In this document: piece by piece, positions 1 through 6,825 of the stretch
Numbering within the stretch: position 1 is the stretch's first letter
Layout: every line of letters begins with the position of its first letter
Source: Echinostoma caproni
Taxonomy: Eukaryota; Platyhelminthes; Trematoda; Plagiorchiida; Echinostomatidae
NCBI GenBank assembly: GCA_900618425.1
Contig: UZAN01054581.1
Location: 2,628 to 15,353, forward strand
Direction of reading: 5' to 3'
DNA: 12,726 nucleotides
Program-made: the position numbers and the translations under genes
Notes under the pieces: model-generated
The model's input: only the letters and a program-made list of their open reading frames with translations
Told to the model about the DNA's origin: nothing
The model's database searches: none

Positions 1-345
1 TCTGATAGTTCTCTCAAGCGCTTTGCACAAGATGCTTGTGAAACTAACTGGACGATAGTTTTCCACCTTTTGTCTCGGCCCTCCCCTGTGTATGGCGACT
101 ACATTTGCAGTTTTCCAGTCCTGTGGTATCCTGCCCTGTTCTAGAGCCTTGTTGAACGGGTGGCAGAGTGGGCCCTTAGAACCTCAGCTATGTGGGTAAC
201 TAAGGCTGGGTGGATGCCATCTGGTCCGGCTAATTTGGTGGCGTTTAGCTCACAAAGAGTCCTATGCACCTGCTCCAGCCCCACCTGTAATTCGAGGATA
301 TCCGGTCCAGTGGTGCTTAGGTCAGGTTGCGCAGTGACGATTTGA
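1..345 (-). pseudogene. LN1 reverse transcriptase, N-terminal part (runs off left edge)
   Basis: This is the start of a non-LTR retrotransposon RT domain, which copies element RNA into DNA at the nicked target. Read from the right, the first frame gives LNATKLAGPDGIHPALV, the usual K-x-x-GPDGI-x-P block. After a one-base frameshift near 165 the next frame gives FNKALEQGRIPQDWK, then VENYRPVSFTSILCKALE, the classic N-Y-R-P-V-S block of fingers motifs 1 and 2. That frame is open to the window edge, so the palm (motifs A to E) should lie beyond it. The frameshift makes this copy dead as it stands. The assignment to a CR1/Jockey-type LINE is firm from motif order; the exact clade is not resolved. 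Confidence 0.9.
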
Positions 346-869
346 TCTATCCTGTGTACGCTTCTAAAGTAGTCCCTAAATCACACTGCTATATCCATCT
401 CACGGGTCACTACCTCTCCGTCGTCCAGTATCACAAATCCTAACTTTTCTTCGATCCCTCCCTTAGATTGGCCATAACAATAGTACCTCTTTCGCTGGTA
501 TTTGGTACAATTTACCAACTTGAGCCCATATTATCATTTGAGCTCGCACTGAATTGCCACTACTTTGTTTCTATCCTTGGTATACTGCGCCCAGTATCGG
601 TGGCTGCCCATTGACCTCTAAGCGTGTCAGCTCCTATTTCTACGCTGTATCGTTCTTCTAGTCACTGGGCTCCACTAAGGTGGTTTGTTCTTCGCTGCCC
701 TGGGTTTTAGGGGAGCGAATTCATCCTGTAGAAGCAAGATATTTGCCTTGATCCGGCCCCAATGCTGGTCTACAGAGTCGTTTTCGTGGATAGGGGCCCA
801 TACCAGCTCCGCAGCTCGGGCCTTCAGCTTTGTCGCATCTATCGTCCAGTAGTTCCTGAACATCCTAAA
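346..869 (-). pseudogene. LN1 linker between endonuclease and RT, degenerate
   Basis: This joins the EN and RT domains of LN1. The right part (about 675-870) stays open and carries charged sequence with regularly placed Trp residues, for example YWTIDATKLKARAAELVW and DQHWGRIKANILLLQDE, as usual for the EN-RT linker of CR1-like ORF2 proteins. The left part (about 350-670) has several stops but still reads GFVILDDGEVVTREMDIAV, resembling the 'L...G.....d...ia..f..yF' segment that precedes RT. No separate function is claimed. It is contiguous with the flanking LN1 domains. Confidence 0.75.
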
Positions 870-1314
870 ATTACTCCTACGGTGCACGAGACTTATTGCT
901 GTGGTGAGAACGACGTAGTCGCTTTTACCCAACGGTGGATGGAGGGTGATATTTGTCACATCCCTCCTTCTCGTCGAAATTAGCAGGTCCAGTTGGGATG
1001 GCCTATCTCCATCTCCATCTCGAGTGTGCACTCCGGGCTTCTGTGGACTCCTGCTATGCGAACCCTCCTCGAAGGTAGAACCAACGAGATGGAGCCCACC
1101 TGAACATTTCGGGTGCACTGCGCTGTTTTGTCTTCGTGATGGGGTATATCCTGTCTAACTAGGACAGCTACATCCCCCGGTGTACCCCATTACATGTCCT
1201 ATCTGTGGACTGCGAACTGGCTTGAAACTGTTTCGGGTATGTGGTCTTCCTGCGTTAGCCACATTTCAGACAAGCCAATCACCTCATCCTGTGTCCCCGC
1301 AGCCACTGTGGCCA
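870..1314 (-). pseudogene. LN1 APE-type endonuclease, internally deleted
   Basis: The apurinic-type endonuclease of a LINE nicks target DNA to prime reverse transcription. Reading leftwards, DEVIGLSEMWLTQED matches the 'D-x-I-x-I-[ST]-E-x-W-L' block with the catalytic Glu. GDVAVLVRQDI matches the 'GGGV-x-x-x-V-R' strand, and RIAGVHRSPECT matches the 'V-Y-R-P-P' strand. SQLDLLIST and PPLGKSDYVVL match the C-terminal 'LDL-x-x-T' and 'G-x-SDH' blocks; the catalytic His is Tyr here. The central G-D-F-N block is absent, so I infer a deletion and frameshift near 1000, beside a short GAGATG repeat. Two stops lie between 1180 and 1215. Confidence 0.82.
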
Positions 1315-1334
1315 GCTCTCCTCACTTATTGCTA

Positions 1335-1753
1335 ATAAAACATTCATTGGGATGCAATAATATCAATAATATCAATGCTTTCGTATTCCCTAAAGAGTGG
1401 TGTATGTTCACATTGTGTTGTGTCAATGCGTGCTGATGTAGCCACTCTAAAAGCAATCCACCCCCGGTACCTGCTGGTGATCTGTCTCTATTCCAGTTGT
1501 TGAAGTCCCNACCCTTCTGGACGTGGCAAGGAATAATTGCCGCTGAGCAGTCAATTCCTGATCTTTTGTCTCAGTCATCTGCGGAGCCCGGTAGACGCAC
1601 ATGATGGCTAATGCGTTACTGTCTATTTTAACTACGCAACTAATGGCTTGTATGTTGGGAGTCACTAGGGCTGCTGCTGCCACCCACTGCGTGTGATCTG
1701 ATTTTATCGTTATCATAACCCCGCCCCCTTACCTTTCATCCACCCTATCTTGT
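1335..1753 (-). pseudogene. LN2 endonuclease, middle and C-terminal part
   Basis: This is a second endonuclease fragment, distinct from LN1 because LN1 starts its own EN just to the left. It reads GGGVMITIKSD, then IMCVYRAPQ, then DFN in a different frame (about 1500, beside the unknown base at 1510), then GLLLEWLHQHALTQH, the 'LL-x-x-L-x-x-x-x-L-x-Q' block. It starts abruptly at about 1753 in the middle of the EN fold. The missing front is found 2.4 kb away at 4146-4318 on the same strand, so I infer one ORF split by an insertion. A stop just before GGGV and a frameshift near 1510 make it a pseudogene. The left limit, near a GATATTATT repeat at 1355-1375, is uncertain. Confidence 0.8.
1510..1510. 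other. Ambiguous base in assembly
   Basis: A single N is present within the LN2 endonuclease remnant, at a point where the reading frame also changes. The apparent frameshift here may be a sequencing or assembly artefact. Confidence 0.95.
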
Positions 1754-2165
1754 CTATAATAATGATAATAATAATAGGTATATATTTCACGAAGCCCGGG
1801 AGACATGCACAAGGCATGATCAAATGTTCACAGCGAGTATACGTACTATAACAGTGTAAGTACATAGGTAGACAATAAAAATGATGGGAATCAGAACGAG
1901 AACACAGTGTTAAAGGAACACAAACGGGACAAGGTCACCGACGAATTTATGAAGGATAGAGGATGCATCGAAAAATACATGTCACTAGAACTGCAAGTAT
2001 AAGTAAAGCTGGTCTCGAAAGGATTGGCCGTACGGCAACAGTGTGGGAAATACGAAGAGGAGGTCTGTAGTACAATTGCTGCCCGATGTTAGAGGTATGA
2101 GGACAGGAATAGAAAGTGAGGAACACAGCAGAATAATACGTCGGTAAAGGAATATATTTCACTCT
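1754..2165 (-). repeat. R1 repeat, 3' part of the minus-strand copy
   Basis: The reverse complement aligns with the 3' part of the plus-strand R1 copy (about 3080-3495). Shared blocks include TTTGATCATGCCTTGTGCAT against ATATGATCATGTCTTGTGCA, then CGGGCTTCG-GAAATATA, followed in both copies by an ATT-rich tail (here 1756-1777). Pieces such as GTTCTCGTTCTGATTCCCAT also align with the plus copy. No coding sequence is recognised. It abuts the broken LN2 endonuclease on the left and the plus-strand R1 copy on the right. I infer that it belongs with 3600-4145 as one element interrupted in the middle. Limits are approximate. Confidence 0.75.
1756..1777. repeat. ATT/AAT microsatellite tail of R1
   Basis: Read on the minus strand this is a run of TTA/ATT triplets with a few interruptions. 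It immediately follows the R1 3' terminal sequence, at the equivalent place to the tail at 3475-3490. A short simple-sequence tail is typical of elements mobilised by target-primed reverse transcription. Confidence 0.75.
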
Positions 2166-2192
2166 ATGCTCTTGGTACATACTCTTAGAAGT

Positions 2193-2267
2193 ATTATGAC
2201 CACTTATTCACTAGCAGAACTATTGCTCACCTCGCATTCGCTCGAATCATTTGACTAAACTTCGTGG
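2193..2267 (+). repeat. 75-base direct repeat, left copy (partner 2691-2765)
   Basis: It aligns without gaps to 2691-2765, with 59 of 75 bases identical by my count. The left copy runs into the first unit of the tandem array, and the right copy contains a decayed start of such a unit. It shows that the array lies between two diverged copies of its own leader sequence. Confidence 0.8.
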
Positions 2268-2617
2268 CACATGCAAACCAGGTAGCTGTGACCACTTTCA
2301 CTGGAATCATTTGACTAAACTTCGTGGCACATGCAAACCAGGTAGCTGTGACCACTTTCTTTCGAATCATTTGACTAAACTTCGTGGCACATGCAAACCA
2401 GGTAGCTGTGACCACTTTCTACCCGAATCATTTGACTAAACATCGTGGCACATGCAAACCAGGTAGCTGTGACCACTTTCTAACTGCTCCTCTTCCTTTC
2501 GGTAGAATCATTTGACTAAACATCGTGGCACATGCAAACCAGGTAGCTGTGACCACTTTCTAAAAAATCATTTGACTAAACATCGTGGCACATGCAAACC
2601 AGGTAGCTGTGACCACT
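2244..2617 (+). repeat. Six-unit tandem array of a ~57-base hairpin-forming repeat
   Basis: Units start at 2244, 2304, 2364, 2425, 2505 and 2565 (spacings 60, 60, 61, 80, 60). The core of about 53-57 bases is almost invariant. Units 1-3 read AAACTTCG and units 4-6 read AAACATCG; the junctions between cores vary in sequence and length, the longest (between units 4 and 5) by about 20 extra bases. Each core holds complementary arms, GTGGCACA-t-GC and GC-TGTG-a-CCAC, around a 10-base loop, AAACCAGGTA. This gives a 10-bp stem with one bulged base on each side (unit 1: 2264-2295). Single diverged units occur at 4043-4074 (minus) and 12646-12677 (plus). Confidence 0.95.
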
Positions 2618-2690
2618 TTCTAAACTGAACCTCTATCAGTACACCGATTCAGCTTCAAAGCTGTATCTGTGGAACAAATTCCACCTTGGT

Positions 2691-2765
2691 ATTGTGACCA
2701 CTTATTCATTATCAGAAATATTCCTCACTTCGATGTCGCCTGAGTGATTTGGCCAAACTTCATGG
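2691..2765 (+). repeat. 75-base direct repeat, right copy (partner 2193-2267)
   Basis: This is the diverged partner of 2193-2267, located just after the tandem array. Its last 24 bases resemble the start of an array unit (GAGTGATTTGGCCAAACTTC), but the hairpin part does not follow. Confidence 0.8.
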
Positions 2766-3474
2766 TCTATTTCGCTGCAAGCTTATCGGTTATATATTCG
2801 TTTTTTACGTGTACATACCTATCTGTACATTCACATGTGTACACACAGGCATATACCACCCTTTTTATTCCACTTTGCCTATTGATTTGTTACATTCTGT
2901 TTCTACCCTTATCCCTTCCCAGCTGGGTATTTCCCCAGACTGTTCAGTATGATTCTTTCGTTCCAGATACGGTTGGCTTGGACCTGTCGAAGACTTGTTA
3001 TCCAAACCCACAATGGAAAATTTGGCCCCGGCAGTGGTTGTTGGGCACGGCTGTTTCCACGGTTTTGTCTGCATGCGTCAGCATTCTCGGCAAGCGTATG
3101 AACTCGCTGTACTCCTTCTTAGTTATCTTTATCCTTGTAACTCCATTTTCCCCGTCTGTTGTCCTACATTCTGCCTCTTTGTATCTTCTCCCATTAGAGC
3201 CGCACTCCGAATCCCCTCGATAACGCGTTAACGGTTACTTCAATTCCGATTGATATACTTATACAGCATATTCTTCCATCCTCCACACTAACGTTTGAGA
3301 CCTCGTCCGCTTTATGTTCCGTATACAAAGCGTTTTCGTTCTGCTACCCTACCATCTCCAGTATGTACGTCTTGCAAGTAGTCCATCTATATACTTAAAC
3401 TGTCGCTGTACATGTGATTATTTTGAACATATGATCATGTCTTGTGCATGCTTTACGGGCTTCGCGAAATATAC

Positions 3475-3490
3475 ATTATTATTAATAATA
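3475..3490. repeat. ATT microsatellite tail of plus-strand R1
   Basis: ATT triplets follow the conserved R1 3' motif ending GCGAAATATAC. The other copy has the same arrangement at 1756-1777, so this marks the likely 3' end of the element. Confidence 0.75.
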
Positions 3491-3495
3491 CAACT

Positions 3496-3599
3496 CGCTT
3501 TTGGAGACAAGTTCATTGGGTTCGGGGCTTCAATCGATCAAGGAGTGGTTGAGTTTATTTAGATTAATTAGGCGTTGGTCGCTTTGATGTGGGACTGAC
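3496..3599. other. Unassigned spacer between two R1 parts
   Basis: No motif, ORF or repeat is recognised in this stretch. It lies between the ATT tail of the plus R1 copy and the 5' part of the minus R1 copy. Near its right end, GACTACACGC (3597-3606) is matched inverted by GCGTGTAGTC (3680-3689). It may be extra sequence brought in with the inner insertion. Confidence 0.4.
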
Positions 3600-4145
3600 T
3601 ACACGCTAGAAACCTAATCATAAAACACCTTGTAGGTGAGGCAGGGGGTGTAATTCTCAACCTGGTCCGAAACGCGGACGCGTGTAGTCAAAACGGTGAA
3701 AAAAGCCGTGCCCAACAACCATTGCCGGAGACAAATTGTCCACTGTGGGTGAGGACCCAAGGCGTTCGTCAGGCCCAAGCCAAACGAATCTGGAACAAAG
3801 AGGCGATATGAAGCAGTCTGGGGTAGTACCCAGCTGAAAAAGGGGCAGGAGAGCGGGAAACGGAGCATGCAGCGAAACAACACAGAGATTGAGTGGACTT
3901 CAAGAAAGAAATGACAGGGTACCAGAGTCGACTACAGAATATTAAATCACAAAACATGTAAGAGTATATACCACACAGGATTGTGTTCCACGGATTCTGC
4001 TTTGAGGCTGGCTCCGTGTACTGGTAACAATGAATTACGAAAGTGTACACAGCTACCTGGTTAGCGTGTGCCACAGACGGGGACAGATAGGATTGAGTGA
4101 AAACAATTCGAGAAGCATGTTGCTAAGGGATATTAGGTCACATTA
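3600..4145 (-). repeat. R1 repeat, 5' part of the minus-strand copy
   Basis: Read on the minus strand, this starts near the LN2 break. It carries a single hairpin unit (4043-4074: GTGGCACA, GC, loop TAACCAGGTA, GCTGTG) and then the R1 body. The body aligns gap-free for 148 bases to the plus copy, and both give similar translations such as PRQWLLGTA and LRQWLLGTA. Similarity fades near 3640, equivalent to about 3080-3110 in the plus copy. That is close to where the other minus-strand piece (1754-2165) begins, so I infer that the two are halves of one element. The only array unit here is single, so the six-unit array is specific to the plus copy. Confidence 0.75.
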
Positions 4146-4320
4146 CTTGTACCAGATAGGAACGTGTAGTCATCCATTCCCGGGGTGATAAAGTGCTTCC
4201 GCATCCAGGATTCAGTTATGGCCACTATGTCTAAACCTGGGTTGCGCCGTCGCACCACTCCCCACTTATCTTGTATAATGCAAGCATTGGTGTACCAAAT
4301 TGAAATTGTGTCGGCTTGCG
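4146..4320 (-). pseudogene. LN2 endonuclease, N-terminal part
   Basis: This is the front of an APE-type LINE endonuclease. The translation reads ISIWYTNACIIQDKWG, matching the opening 'N-A-x-S-L-x-N-K' strand with its metal-binding Asn. It is followed by LDIVAITESWM, the 'D-I-x-x-I-T-E-[ST]-W' block with the catalytic Glu, and then MDDYTFLSGT. The domain stops exactly there, where the 'GY-x-L-x-R-x-D-R-x-GGGV' strand should continue. That continuation is present at 1716-1753 on the same strand, after 2.4 kb of R1 sequence. A 5-base CTTGT occurs at both edges (1749-1753 and 4146-4150), a candidate target-site duplication. The EN is preceded directly by the ORF1 region. Confidence 0.85.
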
Positions 4321-4912
4321 CATACCTTCCGGGTCGGGAGCTCATTCTTGGAGGATCCTCGAGCGTATTGCCCCAGGGGTTACCCCGTGTGTTTTTTTTT
4401 AGGTGGGGGGTATGGATGTGGTCGTGACTTCCTCTACTTCCCAAGCCATTCCACTTTTCTCCCTGGAAATGACTTTTATCGTCATTCCAAAAGCCTCCTC
4501 TACCCCCATAGGTACTTCATCCTTCACCTTTGGAGTATTTAATCTCCGATGTAATTGGAGAGCTGGGTACTGGGCAGCTATGGGGGATTTCACTATTATT
4601 ATCACCCATGTGGTTGGTTCCTCACAGCTCACCGTGTTTTCCTTCTGCGGACTGGTACCTGCAACCAAGTTCTTTAGTTGCGGTGCTCTGTCCTGTGTTC
4701 GTTGCGGGTTTGACCTCACCTTGTGGACCACGGCATTGCTCTCTATAGCCCTCTTTTGTAGGCCCTTTCGTACATGCAGTACATTCTTTGGTACCTTCGG
4801 TGTGGATCCGCTTAAAGGCTCTCCAGTCCTTGGTACACAGAGAACTACGTCTTTGGTTTGGTGGCCGCTTACATTATTCCCCCTTCTAACTGGGTGTATC
4901 AGCCTGATCGGT
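4321..4912 (-). pseudogene. LN2 ORF1 C-terminal region and ORF1/ORF2 junction, degenerate
   Basis: This bridges the ORF1 body on the right and the endonuclease on the left. About 4399-4731 is open in one frame, with the charged sequence KAPQLKNLVAGTSPQK-like at its start and VEEAFGMTIKVISREKSG later. I recognise no domain in it. The frame ends at a TAA directly before a run of nine A residues on the minus strand (4391-4399). The endonuclease frame, shifted by -1, is open across that run. Between 4732 and 4912 several stops and apparent shifts occur. It could be the ORF1 C-terminus, a spacer, or the ORF2 N-terminal extension. Confidence 0.55.
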
Positions 4913-5650
4913 CTATCGGGGATTGACTATTATACGCCCCTGAGTAATATTCTTGATCCTTGAGGCTCGTGATAGTAGCAGATCTCTTATGTTAGTGTTT
5001 AGAAACACCACTAACAGAGGCCTTGGACCACATAAGCTTTCCCCTGTCCACAGGCCAGTTATGTGGCACTTGATGTATGGGGTTTTGGGAGGCAACCCTG
5101 CCAGCCTAAAAATGTTTTGCACATGGCGATGCTCGGCTTCTCGCCTCGGCTTCGCCATGTTAACAACTAGCTCCGCGCAATTATGCAGGAGCAAGTTCTT
5201 GGTTCTTACCAGCGACACTTTGATGCTCTTTTTCGGTAGGTCATGTTTTCTCTCTAACTGCTCAATCCGTCGTACTATTTTCCGATAGTTCGGCTGTCCC
5301 TCAGGTTTAACCACAGACTTCTTAGCCTGTAAAGGCCTCAAAGTCTGTTTTCCAACTTCCTTGTTTCGGTTTCCCACTTTTCTCATTTATGCACTTTAAT
5401 TAAGGATGAAGCAAAAGTAATCCCTTTCGATTTCTCTTTGTTATCCTTATTCAGGGGAGACAGTGATGCTGAACTCCTCAGTCAGAGTTGCGCAATGTTT
5501 GCACACCCACTTAAATGACTTGTGATCCATGTGGAGCTGATACTCCTTTTTGCTCATTTGAGAGCATCGCTGGTGGTACCACACTCCACAGCCGTCGCAC
5601 TGAATCCCCTCGGCGACATACTCTGCACATCAACTGGCCCCACACGCGTT
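4913..5650 (-). pseudogene. LN2 ORF1 protein with PHD-type zinc finger
   Basis: ORF1 proteins of CR1-type LINEs bind element RNA. From the right, 5492-5644 encodes a zinc finger with all eight ligands: C-x4-C, QCDGCGVWYHQRC, then KWVCKHC. This is the C4HC3 order of a PHD finger but with four residues in the first pair. One in-frame TGA (5630-5632) falls in that pair. In the same frame, after a stop-rich gap (about 5387-5450), an open stretch to 4913 gives a coiled, basic segment (RIEQLERKHDLPKK). It is followed by FRLAGLPPKTPYIK and GPRPLLVVF, then LSRASRIKN, the RNA-binding region typical of these proteins. It aligns residue by residue with LN3 ORF1. Confidence 0.85.
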
Positions 5651-5930
5651 GGAATCTTACGATTGTCCCAGTCTAAGTTAATCAAGAAATGTCTAAATAC
5701 ACAGTTCTTTAACTCTAGAAACTAGACACAGGTGGTAACGAAAAGGTAAAAAATAAGCTTTACAAAACTCAAAAATAAATTGCTTCAAGCCTGCGACCCA
5801 TCAGAGTGCACGCAAAAGATTGCCTAGTAAAGGTTTGTAATGTTTGACAGATCACGACGACACTGGTAACTACTTCACGAGTTATTTGAGTGAAGTATCT
5901 ACTGATATTTCACTAGTACCGGACAAAAAG
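5651..5930. other. Unassigned stretch, likely LINE untranslated remnants
   Basis: I recognise no gene or repeat here. It lies between the 5' side of LN2 ORF1 and the RT tail of LN3 on the same strand, so it may hold the 5' leader of LN2 and/or the 3' end of LN3. It is relatively A/T-rich near 5740-5790. Confidence 0.4.
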
Positions 5931-6010
5931 TGTGAACCAGATAGAGCACGGCGGAAATTCAAACCGAGCGCTAACGTACCGCAAGTTCATTTTCGATTCC
6001 CCTATCTAGC
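5930..6010 (-). pseudogene. LN3 RT tail fragment
   Basis: On the minus strand this reads GGGAATCGAAAA, then CTTGCGGTACGTTAGCGCT. It aligns with the LN4 RT tail, which has GGGAATCGAAAA and CTTGCGGTACATTGGCGCT at 7078-7145. The LN4 version has about 30 more bases between the two blocks. In LN4 this encodes the region after RT motif D/E (SHLILRYIGAY). Here it follows ORF1 directly, which indicates that most of ORF2 has been deleted. It is too short to identify alone; the call rests on the LN4 alignment. Confidence 0.6.
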
Positions 6011-6825
6011 GGTCTGGCAAACTCTACCAGTATGGGTCTAGCGGATGCCTGCGGTGCTTCCAAGGGTGGTGATTTCCACCTGCTGATCCGGTGTACTCTC
6101 CTAATTGCTATGTTTGGCGGAGCCCCAGCTAACCTGAGTATGTCATATACTCTACGCCTGTCCATTTCCCTACGAACCTTTGATTCTCTTATATTCGGCT
6201 CCTCATTGTTAAGTATAAGGAGGTTTCTACGAAGTTCAACTTTGGGGATACTTACTGCAAGGAGGGTAATTGCTTGCTTCTCCAGCTCCTGGAGCTCTTC
6301 TTCTAACCTATCTCTATTCCCATGTGAGGGAATATTTCTACACGCTCCAGGTTTGGACCCGCGGTGTGGCTAGGGACGGTTCACACCCTGACGTACCTTG
6401 GAGTTGACCACAGGTAGCGGCTTATGTAACGGTGTGGATACCGCTGCTGCCCTCCAAGTCTTCGGCAAAACTATTTGCCAAGAACTCTCTCCCTGCGGTT
6501 TACTCTTTTCTTGACTTGAGGCGACCTAAGCGAAAGTGCTCAAAATTCTTCTGTGTGATTCCGACGTTTTTAGCCTCTCCAGATGCCCACTGCTCGGTTT
6601 GCCTATGGCCTCTGATTTCCGCTTCGCGAACACAGACATGGCTGCATCCTTGCACTACTCACAAATTTACTCTACCCAGCTATTTGCGCAGAAGAATGAA
6701 TAGTGGTCTTTTCTAATACCTGAACAACCAGAATGTGCCCGCCTTTTGCAGGTTTCGTATTCAATTCCCTTGACCACCTTCTTCCTGCAGCTATCCTTTA
6801 AACATGGATAGGACACGCGCGTCAT
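6005..6825 (-). pseudogene. LN3 ORF1 protein, interrupted only by in-frame stops
   Basis: This is an ORF1 remnant readable in a single frame from an ATG at 6825 to about 6005, with no frameshift but four stops (TAA, TAG, TAG, TAG). The N-terminus is a zinc finger: PCLKDSC, KGIEYETCKRRAHSGCSGI, then IC-x2-C. Seven of eight ligands remain; the third Cys is Tyr, and the conserved Trp before the last Cys pair aligns with a stop. A polar middle is followed by a heptad-like helix (NRDRLEEELQELEKQ), then RREMDRRRVYDILRLAGAPP, RRVHRISRW and ARPILVEFA. The order and spacing match LN2 ORF1. At about 6010 it joins the RT tail. A longer open stretch starts at 6918, but the ATG at 6825 sits just before the finger. 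Confidence 0.85.

Larger units (their letters stand above)
2166..3495 (+). repeat. R1 interspersed repeat, plus-strand copy
   Basis: This is the most complete R1 copy. It starts with a segment repeated inside itself (2193-2267 and 2691-2765), carries the tandem hairpin array (2244-2617), and continues through a unique body to the 3' motif near 3430-3470 and an ATT tail. A 148-base stretch (about 2929-3076) aligns without gaps to the minus copy at 3689-3836; by eye 116 of 148 bases match. No EN, RT, integrase or transposase motif is visible, so I infer a non-autonomous retroposon, perhaps using the machinery of a LINE. Open frames here (such as 2744-3223) show no domain I recognise. The 5' limit is uncertain by some tens of bases. 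Confidence 0.72.

Noticed and set aside
2244..2300. tRNA-derived SINE head in R1
   Set aside because: I could not find convincing A-box and B-box promoter motifs, and the hairpin does not resemble a tRNA arm set.
2244..2617. CRISPR-like array (conserved repeats with differing junctions)
   Set aside because: The repeat cores are about 57 bases, but most junctions are only a few bases, far too short for spacers. There are no cas genes, and the context is eukaryotic LINE sequence.
2244..2617. Hammerhead ribozyme in the tandem units, as in some flatworm satellite repeats
   Set aside because: I looked for the CTGANGA and GAAA core on both strands of the unit and did not find it, so the known hammerhead fold does not fit.
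2193..2765. The 75-base direct repeats as long terminal repeats of an LTR element
   Set aside because: They are short, lack TG...CA ends, and enclose only a tandem array with no primer-binding site, gag or pol.
2744..3223. Plus-strand open frame of 159 codons as a host membrane protein gene
   Set aside because: It lies inside R1. The hydrophobic look comes from T-rich sequence, and the minus R1 copy does not keep the full frame. Only the short conserved block is reported as a finding.
4385..4405. Functional programmed -1 frameshift joining ORF1 and ORF2 of LN2
   Set aside because: The upstream-frame stop comes before the slippery run, so ribosomes would not reach it in this copy. The region is a pseudogene, so only a relic could be claimed.
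4403..4963. Plus-strand open frame of 186 codons
   Set aside because: It is antisense to the LN2 ORF1 region, which has recognisable protein motifs on the other strand. Its own translation shows no domain.
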